The position numbers and the translations under genes are program-made. DNA of 64,000 nucleotides. It comes from Pycnopodia helianthoides (lineage: Eukaryota; Echinodermata; Asteroidea; Forcipulatida; Asteriidae). The notes beneath the pieces were generated by a model. That model was not told the origin of the DNA. It worked only from the letters and a program-made list of their open reading frames with translations, and searched no databases. The stretch is from NCBI GenBank assembly GCA_032158295.1, contig CM063261.1, forward strand, positions 5,886,001-5,950,000. Direction: 5' to 3'. Numbering within the stretch: position 1 is the stretch's first letter; each line of letters begins with the position of its first letter. This document shows positions 41,294 to 50,200 of this stretch, in pieces.

Positions 41294-41466
41294 TGTGATT
41301 AGTGGGGTAACTAGTGATTAGTGGGATAACTAGCGGTTAGTGGGATAACTAGTAACTAGTGGGATAACTAGTGATTAGCGGGATAACTAGTGATTAGCGG
41401 GCTAACTAGTGATTAGTGTGATAACTAGTGATTAGTGGGATAACTAGCAATTAGTGCATGGTGATA
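41294..41466 (+). repeat. 19-bp minisatellite, ~9 units
   Basis: Units of GTGATTAGTGGGATAACTA with point variants (GCGGG, GTGTG, GGTTAG). Flanking GGTGATATCTT on both sides (near 41284 and 41460) suggests the array sits between duplicated edges. Confidence 0.9.
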
Positions 41467-43657
41467 TCTTATGAATAGTGTGATAACTATAGTGGTGACA
41501 ACGCAGTTCATTGTCAGGATAGGCTGTGTATCATGAAACACTATAGGATCTCCCGGTTAAATGCTATCATAAAACAGAACTCTGGTAAAATGTAAGGGAC
41601 AAAAAACAGGACAAAAATGTGTTAGTAAAGCAAACGAACACGATACCTATTATCAACCGAACAGTTATATTAACTTGTGTTGACTGCTGAATTCACCAGA
41701 CTTTCTTGAAGTGATATTTCTCGGGGTTCTGTGATTTTGATAAAGTTTGCTGGGGTTAAATTGGTACTCGTGGTGTTCAGTGGAAGAGTAGTAAACCCAC
41801 GTGTTTTCTTATTGTCGACGGACGGAAGAACGCCAGTTATAGGTCAATAGCCAGGACGGCCCCATTAAAGGAAAAACACAGGTTCCATATAGAGGGGTTC
41901 AATCAGAGGACATTGTAATTTGTACACTGTACAAAATGATTTAGTCGATGAGTGGGGTCGAGGAAATGGGCCATAGTAAACGCGTGCATAGTCACCAGCT
42001 GTTACTACGTCATCAAAGAAACAGCAGACAGCACACACAAAAGATAACCACGCGCGAATACTGTACAATATCCAGCAAACTATTAACCAATCTAAGTCAT
42101 TCAATAGCAGCTAGCCCGAACTATACCCCATCGCAAGTTCATTAACTTCATTGTATATTCAGTAATTTATTAATTATTTTGTATAACAACTTGACATTTG
42201 GATGAGTCTGTATGAAGACTATATCTAAAGACGTGTTATATCCATGGTTACATCACCAGGTGGTTGTTGTTTTATCAGAAACTGGACAACTCATGGGGTT
42301 ACTGCAAACCCTATTATTATACCGTATTGCCAACATGCAATGTTTCAATTAACAACCTTTATTGTATAGTAGTGCATTGTTTGTATTGTATTGTATTGTT
42401 TTGTATTGCAATGTGTTATATTGTTTTGTATTCCCAAACTGGAACAAACCCATAACCCTGAGAAGGGTTACATCAGTAATGAATAGAAATCCAATATAAC
42501 ATGCACCTGACATATACAATGATAAAAGTGAGACATTAAATCAATTATATAATTTTCCATACAATTTAATACTTAACAAACAATTTTATATAAAAAATAA
42601 TTTCTTTCAAAACAAAAAGACTAACTACAATGGACTGAGTCAATCGACGGATTTCTATAACTTGAGCGGTCGCATGCCAAGCTAGTTACTTAACTTGTCT
42701 TAATTACCGTACTGCAGGAATACACTAATACACTACATAAGGTATCTTGGTATAGTTGGCATACATCCTGACTGTATATTCATCTAGTTGAACAGACCCT
42801 GTTATACAACTTCCCAACTAAGTTACATCACTATATTGCTCAACTTGATTTTCTTCCTTTTAAGCTTTCAACGAGAACTTGAAACATTAAGTCATTCAAC
42901 ATGATAAACTGATGAAGGCTTTATAATTTTCTCCATCGCCAAAAATATTACCAGCAATTTTCTTTCTGAGACGAAGCAATAACGACCGGAATGTGTGTCT
43001 GGGTTATTATGGAGACGGTTGTACCGAGTCATTCAGTAGGGCAGCTTAAATCATCATTTGTCTTCATTTTGTCGCAGTTCCTAGAGTGGAAATTTATTCT
43101 CTGAAGTTATTGGAAAATATTAAGGGAAGGAAGGGCGCTCTGTAACCCAAGAACTTCAAGACCTTTTTTATAGTGCCCAATAAAGTGGGCAATTGTAAAT
43201 TACAAGTGGTTTTAATAACGACGCTGCGACGATTTGCTATCATGTTACCATGATTCTAATGTCACAAATCTCCATAAACCCAGGAACGGTCCAGGTGTAT
43301 TCAAATAAGCGTACAGAGTTTTTCCTTGAAAAATCTAAAAATAATATTTTATGGAATCACACAAGAACGCGTATTGTTTAAATAATTGTTGTACATTCGA
43401 ATGGCATTGATTGATGTCTCGTTTTATTTCTGTAAAACTGCTTACTTCGACCATGTTTGATAGTGGTCTGCTTGCATAAAGTGTCTGGATTATTAAGAAA
43501 CTAATTAGAAGCACAACTGATAACAAAAATAGCCTTGTATGTCCTTGAGTTTCTCGTGAGATTTTTGCTAAGGAAAGGGAAGTGCGTTTATTTTTACCAT
43601 TAATAGGCCTATTTGTTTCTATTTGCCATTGCGAAATAATGAACATGTTGTCTTCAG
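41467..43657. other. Gene-free stretch with TTGTA microsatellite
   Basis: A TTGTA-rich pentanucleotide run lies at about 42365-42432. No gene recognised. The 179-codon minus-strand frame at 43335-43874 overlaps the CpG-rich patch and has no recognisable domain. Confidence 0.45.
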
Positions 43658-43824
43658 GTGTCATAGACCCTTTGACAATAACCAATATTCGCGTGCTCGA
43701 GGTAAAATTGAAGACTACAACAAACTTATGGTGCGAGCCACACCGGCTGGTATGGGCGTCGGTCACCCATCGCTGGCGGTATTTGTCCGCGGGGAGGCTC
43801 CCAGTTCTAGGCGACTTACTGACG
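43658..43824 (+). CDS. Possible orphan exon, unknown product
   Basis: This 167-bp segment is preceded by GTTGTCTTCAG (acceptor-like) and followed by GGTAAGA (strong donor-like). It is open in the frame that reads RCHRPFDNNQYSRARGKIED and later ATPAGMGVGHPSLAVFVRGE. That frame is rich in G-starting codons and the segment is richer in G+C than its surroundings, both of which are typical of coding DNA. I do not recognise the family. The other + frames and the minus strand are also open here, which weakens the case. It could be an exon of an unidentified gene, an exon relic, or a fragment of a repeat. Confidence 0.25.
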
Positions 43825-43997
43825 GTAAGACCCGGCCTGATCCGGATCGTTGTCTTCCCGCATGAATCAAGCATTCAATCACGCTTCGGTGGGCAATATG
43901 AAATTGAAACTGAAGTTGAACTTGATTTTGGTAACGGATGGTACGTCTAAATGAAATAATTGTTCTCTTTATTCACGTTGATTTAGAATGATAGCAT

Positions 43998-44080
43998 AGC
44001 CTCATCTGCCATAATGTACCTTAGTACAGGCTTGAGGTTTATTGAAGCCTAATTCCTGTCAACATTTTAGGTCATTGTAT
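43998..44080 (+). mobile_element. Dispersed repeat, non-expanded copy
   Basis: CCTCATCTGCCATAATGTAC, a single diverged core (TTAGTACAGGCTTGAGG, TTGAAGCCTAATTC) and TGTCAACATTTTAGG match the flanks and unit of the minisatellite-bearing copy at 8452-8735. Confidence 0.65.
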
Positions 44081-44149
44081 TTTTTTTCCCTACAACCTAT
44101 GTGTGTTAGCATGTGTCGTAGTATTTGACGAACTTCAGTCATATAGATG

Positions 44150-44600
44150 TCTAGCTGCGTTGCTGCCAACTGCACACATGGGCAGCCGGCGGGAGACGTC
44201 AATTCTAGTTAAAACTCTTCGTTTAATAGCGGATGACGTTTAGCGGACTTCTCGCCTGCCATGCGTCCCGTAGCCGGCGTGTCTACTACGGGCATCCGCT
44301 CCAGTGCCTGCCCTCCGTACAACCAGATTTAACTCTTTCATCTTAAAGAAAACTATCAAGTTTCTCCTGCTTGCCAGCTTTCAAGTCGTCGTTGAGACTC
44401 GCCCGGATGTTCCGGGACGGGATACCGTGCTGGTTTGATCTCCGGAAGTTGAGCTCAGCTAAGAACCTGCGTGCCCATACAACCAGCAACGTGTCATCCA
44501 GCCTCAACTATCGACAGACCAGTGTAAATAGCCATCGGCTTCCACAAGGGCATGCCATTCGGGGGTGCGAGAAGCTTCCATCAAGAACTTATCCAGCCGC
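44150..44600 (+). promoter_or_regulatory. CpG-richer region, possible NDNF promoter or leader exon
   Basis: About 450 bp contain many more CpG dinucleotides than the flanks (for example AGCCGGCGGGAGACGTC and CGTAGCCGGCGTGTC). It lies about 2.4-2.8 kb upstream of the first NDNF coding exon, whose 5' splice acceptor implies at least one upstream exon. No TATA box or specific binding site is claimed. The frame at 44371-44634 (87 codons) has no recognised domain. This is an inference from composition and position only. Confidence 0.2.
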
Positions 44601-45884
44601 ATACTTGTTGGTTTTACCATCATCTTTATCATAAAGAAAATTTGACCGGGAATATCAGCTGTGTAAATCAAACGTGTATGTCAACTGCTGCTGATGCTGT
44701 ACAGCATCCTTGTATGTTACTCTTCATCACTGGTCACATAGGCTCACGCACCGCACATCAAGCCGGTTGTTAACTTGTGCATTATAAACCGTTCTTGAGT
44801 CACGTCCGCAAAGAGAGGTCTCACAGAGCACTTTTGGCCTCCATGAGTTTAGGTTTGGATGATCTTTTAGTACCTTGTACCATATGACTGCTTCCGTCTA
44901 GACAGTGTCATCCGTGGAAATAAAACATTCTTCAAAAAGTAAGTTGCAACAAAATTAATGATCTTTCTAAAAAACATAACCTTCTATAATTTATGAAAAT
45001 CCGATTGCGCTTATCATGTCAGATACAGTGTTTTAGTTCTAAAGAATGTTTAAAGGAAATCGAATGTATTAGCTGGTTACGAGGAAATGTTGCTCATTTT
45101 GTTAATTACCTATAGGATAAAATACTGATTGTAAAGATGACTTAATTGCTGTGGAAAAGCAATTCATATTGGTTTGTAGTCTCCTCAAGACGTCGATCGT
45201 GAATATATTTGGCATATCGAGTCAAATTCAAGGTGTTTGTGAACATGTAGCCTTTAACAAGAAACATTGTCATGGGATTATGAACACAAATCTGTGATAA
45301 TTCCATCATGATTGTTGCTGCGCAAACATGTTGAAAAAACATCCTACAGATACTTGTACTGTACCTATTAATATTTGTTGTACCCAATCTGTAGAAGATG
45401 GCATCTGACTTTACAAGTACCCACAGATTATACTATTATTCTAGTTCACAAGTTGATATTTATTATATATCCGTTACATTGCCTTAAAAAACAAACAGAC
45501 TCAGCGTTTCAAAAACTATTGTTCAATTATATTTAGCTTCAATGCATAAGGAAATAATCCGAGGAAAATTGACGTAAAAGAATAGTTCCGTGCGATGCTG
45601 TGTTAAGCTAACACTCTCTGTCTCATTTATGTGTCGTTTAAATGTCAGGGTAAAGTTTTTGTGATTAGCATTGGTAATCATGCTCAGAAATATCACTTTC
45701 TGAAATATTGTCATCCACCAAACTTCTTTCTGCAATAATGTATCAGAAGACAAATTTACATATGACTAATTGTAATTGTAATAACAATTTGTACGACATT
45801 TTCGAAAGTTATTTGTATATTTTTTTTTGCTGACTGTTGAAGAAGATGTAATTTTTAAAGCAGTTTTGTAGAAGTTAAATGCAT

Positions 45885-46215
45885 ATCTCGGTCTAGCGTG
45901 TCAGACTCAAGTTCTGGTGGCAAAGTAATATCTGAGGGTTGGTTCAAATCCTGGTCGTTACACTAGTGTCCTTGATTGATGAAGATTGCTTCTCTTCACC
46001 GGGAGTAGAATATGTGAATATGTGTGTTTGCGATGTTAGAGATTGTTGATGTGGCATTCAATAAATCCTTCATAGCGCTTATTTGGCTGTCTGCATTGCC
46101 TACTCCTAAGGAGTTGAGATAGTTTCATGATTACATAGGGTGCAACGAACACGGGTAGTGTAAAAACGCGTTTCGAGAGGCCTATTGGCTTGAAAAGCGC
46201 CTAATAAATACATGT
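45885..46215 (+). mobile_element. tRNA-Leu(CAA)-derived SINE
   Basis: The head contains GGTCTAGCGTGTCAGACTCA followed by AGTTCTGG. The AGACTCAAGTTCT part matches the anticodon arm of eukaryotic tRNA-Leu with a CAA anticodon. A variable-arm-like stretch and the B box GGTTCAAATCC (45941-45951) follow. The D arm is shortened, so no proper cloverleaf forms. A non-tRNA body of about 200 bp follows, and a 3' end with GCTTGAAAAGCGCCTAATAA resembles LINE-type tails. It lies 0.75 kb upstream of NDNF coding exon 1, in the same orientation. Confidence 0.7.
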
Positions 46216-46938
46216 TAGTATCAATCTTAAATTTATTAAATTGTACTTATCCTTCTAATGTTGGGGACAACAAAATTAAAATTTGTTTTGTTTCAAACGT
46301 AACGATTGTTATGGAACATGTCTCACTAGCCGTCGTTAAATCAAATAATTGCTCGATTTTGCGATTTTATGTTTATTATATATTTCGATTGTTAGATGCT
46401 AAAATACAGACTGATGTCTTGCTGAGCCTATCTGTTCATTTAAAATGATTTTGGAAAGCTCCCAGAATATCACAATACGCTTCCTGTTATGCTTCCTAAT
46501 CAAGTATAATGGACATCTTTGATCTCGATATCCGTATTAACAGGCCAAATTGAGACTTGAACAAACTCGTGTTTCCAATCTACATGTTATTGCAACGTGA
46601 ATGTCAAGGAGACCAGTCTGGCCACCATTTGCCAGATTCATTACGTTATGTTAAGCTGACACTGGGCTCCAGACACGCTGAAAAAACACCACTAAGCTGT
46701 AACATAAACTATAATTAGGCTATTTCAGGTTTTCTGTACCAGCAAAAAAGAAATCATTTACGTGGTTGAAGTGTTTTAGTAGCTGACATTATGACATTGA
46801 ACTGATCGTGTGACATCCCGTTGCTTTTTCCATCCAGCAGGTCTGTTTACCGGTGCTTTCATTCAGTCATTTTGCGGAGTTTGGCTTTTGATGCATTGTG
46901 GTTGTTGAGTCATTCAATCGTTTATATTTAATTTTCGT

Positions 46939-46964
46939 CTTCGACTACAGGTCTGGTCATCAGC
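46939..46964 (+). other. NDNF: 3' splice site and short 5' UTR before NDNF start
   Basis: A pyrimidine-rich run, CGTCTTCGACTACAG, ends in AG at 46949-46950. The exon would start at 46951, giving 14 nt of leader before the ATG at 46965. This implies a separate upstream 5' UTR exon, as seen in vertebrate NDNF genes. Transcript data are needed to find it. Confidence 0.55.
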
Positions 46965-47200
46965 ATGTATACAACAACGGACAACCGCCATGGATCCTTT
47001 ACAGTCATGTATTCGCTGAGTAGGATGTTCATTCTATTGCTAGTCGCCTTCTCCAGGCTGGCTTTTAGCCAACCATTTCCATCTCGTGACGAGGAACTAT
47101 TCATCCACCAAATGTCAAACCCAGAGTCAGTTGCGGACACCAAGCTCCTTCCAGATGGAGCTGAGACAAAAGATTACATTTTTCAAGACGCCCGTAAATT
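46965..47200 (+). CDS. NDNF: NDNF coding exon 1 (signal peptide and N terminus)
   Basis: The exon encodes residues 1-78 plus two bases of codon 79. The hydrophobic run MFILLLVAFSRLAFS (21-35), followed by QPFPS, is a typical secretory signal with likely cleavage after Ser35. The next residues include the conserved RDEELF and LPDGAE motifs found in other NDNF proteins. The exon ends at a GTAAGT donor (47201). Read through without splicing, the frame would stop at the donor itself (TAA at 47202). Confidence 0.93.
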
Positions 47201-50200
47201 GTAAGTATGTTTGTATTGGCGTTTGTTTTAAAGCGGTAACCACTTCTTTTGTCAGTATTCAGATAACAAAAAGTTTGCAACTATTGTAAGTTGTCGCGCC
47301 CAATTTCTTAACCGCGGATGATAGTTTTGTTATTAATGAGTCGGCTTCCCATGCCAGATTTGCAAAGGGATCTCTCAACCCTTTATTGTGTATTTTCTGG
47401 GGCCACAATGGGTCATCGTTTCTCCTTTGTTTCAGCCATAGCTGACCTTTCAGTCAAATTCCCACCCTCTACAAATAGTGCTTTCACTGGAGCTACAGGT
47501 AAAACAAATATTTTAAATCGGGCAGCTTACTCTTTGACATTCGAAATATGCAGAATTCCCCCCATGGGACCAATGCAAATATTATCTCTAACCTCGCCTT
47601 GACCTGCACGTTACCCGGTCTTGGTGGATGTGACCCCCTCAGCAACCACTACCCTCGTCATGTCTTCACATTGTGGAAAGAGGCTTGGTCCACGCACCCA
47701 CCAAGCCGTTTGTTATCTTCCCGCAAAGCTTGTTGGCACAACATAATAGAGATTTAATATTGAAAAGATACATTACGATGTTCATAAACACTTCAATAAT
47801 AATCAATCAGAGATACATGTACCATAATACATGATTAATCTTCCTGAAGCTGAAGTACATTCATCTCCACAGTATTCCTGTTTTTGTATCCGTTTGACTC
47901 TAAAAGTAAAAGGCCTATACTGTGACTGGGCCTATCAGCGGGATGTGGCGATTTATTTTACTTAAAACAATAATTACAACAATTTGGCCATTCATCAGTT
48001 CCTAAAGTAATTGTGTTGAACACATCGTGTTACACCACCGTGTCACATCGTGTTAAACAACTGAAATAGACGTGTCAAGATTGAACGTTTATTAATGGAG
48101 GTGAAAGTTTTCTCGCGTTTCCAGAGGAAACTCAGGTGTTAAATCCGTTTGTCTTGACCATCACAGATTGACCGGAAGCCTGAAGCTAGATTGGCACAGT
48201 ACGATGTGTATATTAAACCTAGACCCGTTTCTTGCTCCATGGTATAAGGAAATAACCATACCAACGACCAACGTGGGAAAGTTGATTAGCTTTTTTGTTT
48301 CTTGTGTTCCTCAACGCTTTTCAGTTTTGGACGCACGTAGGAAATGTTCTTTACACATTATTGCAGCTTCTGTATATACCAAAATACATAACGGCAGGAT
48401 ATAATTTTGGCAATTGATTGTCAAAGACCAGTATCCTCACTGGTGTATCTCAACATAGGCACAAAATAACAAACCTGTGAAAATTTGTGCTCAATTGGTC
48501 CTCTAAGTTGCAAGAAAATAATGAAAGAAAAAAGTTGTTATAGTAATGTATTTCTTGAGTACAGTTAATTACCAAAAGCATCCACTGCCTTTAATTGATG
48601 AAGATTGGCAAGCTAGTATAGATTTCCAATCCAGCATGAACACTCAGACAGACCTTATAGCTCTATTCTCAGACCTTGTCGAATTGGTATAACAATTATT
48701 CTATCGTCGTTTACGGTGAACTTCAAAGCAATAGCGCATCATGGGAAATGGCACTGTGCAAATAAACTGCAGTGCTTGGGCGTGAAGATGATGATCAATC
48801 GTGGCTTTCTGCCAGAAGCTCCAAACCAGCCATGAGAAATACTCAAGCTTTAACCTCAGGGATCTGCTTGTAATCTCTTTATTAATATACCTGGTCCTAA
48901 TCCAACAGAATTAACCGAAACATGCAGTTGGTTTTGGACGGGGTTTGGGTGTTAATAGAGTCATTATCAAATTAAAGAAGTCGAAATACAGTTTAGTTGG
49001 TGTTGTTTGGTGTATTCACTCATCAACCAAATCAACCACTTCACTTCTCGTGAAAAAGAAGGTACATTGTTGATTTCTAGAGGATTGTGTTCATGTTGAT
49101 TCTCATGAATCACTATCAATGTTAAAATTAATTTGCCGAAAGGCACATCTCCCATAAGAAGTCACGGGTACATGGTTCTTCTTCAAATCTGTATGATTCA
49201 TTAGGCAATCTGTTTCATGAGACTATAGGCAATGGGAAACCTAATCACAAAAGTAGGCGACGCGTCCGTCTGTTAGACCTCTATGGATGGTTAGACTAGC
49301 CACAAATTTTCCACCGATATAAGGTTTGGTTTTTACGGTTATTTTTGATTGAAGTTGGGGTGTGAGACTTTTGACGCTTATATCTGAGGGCCGTCTGCAG
49401 ATATGGGATCGTCACAACTTCAACATTTTAGCAGAGTAGGCCAATGGTCATGCCATGTGTGTTTTGACTCTAATATGAACAATGCTTTACATGTGGGACA
49501 GTCATCTCAAGTTTACATTTGTAATATTTGTGTAACTTGTAATCGTCTATCAATCTATGAATACTTTACCAGTAATCCATACTATCGAAGTACAAAACCG
49601 TGCTCCTCGCGAGTTCACAAGGCCCTCGTATGGTTTAAACATTTTGAAATAATTTGGTACTCCTATGTCGTTGGCATTTATACCGCAATGCTATTTTGTC
49701 GCTTTTTGGCAACAGCTAATTATGTATATTTCAATGAAAAACTTTTAGTTTCCTATTTGAAATCTGCATCGGAATGTAGAGTGAACAGTTTCCGGTCAAA
49801 GTTATATAAGACGTTGTTAAAATTGGCTTCTATGTCATTCATGCTTCAGTCTCTGAGACTCTGATATTTATGTTTTTTCCCCAACAGTTTTTACTTCCTA
49901 GTAGAAGAAGACAGCGCACCCGTAGCAATTACAGTCACCCCTTGTGCTGCTGAACTGGAGTGGACTTTGTCTCTGATGGATTTACCTGAAGATGGAAGCG
50001 GATCAAGTACGTATATTACTGCTGTTATCATGTAGTCAGTCTCAGCTCCTGTAAATACTGTCAGTGCATCATGTAGTCAGTCTCAGCTCCTGTGTATACT
50101 GCTGTGCATCATGTAGTCATCTCAGCTCCTGTATATACACTACTGTGCATCATGTAGTCAGTCTCAGCTCCTGTATATACTCTGTGCATCATGTAGTCAG

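Noticed and set aside
43335..43874. 179-codon minus-strand open frame
   Set aside because: No recognised domain. Much of it is A+T-rich, and the CpG-rich part reads more gene-like on the + strand.
45885..45960. tRNA-Leu(CAA) gene
   Set aside because: Only the anticodon arm and B box are tRNA-like. The D arm is shortened and a long SINE body follows.
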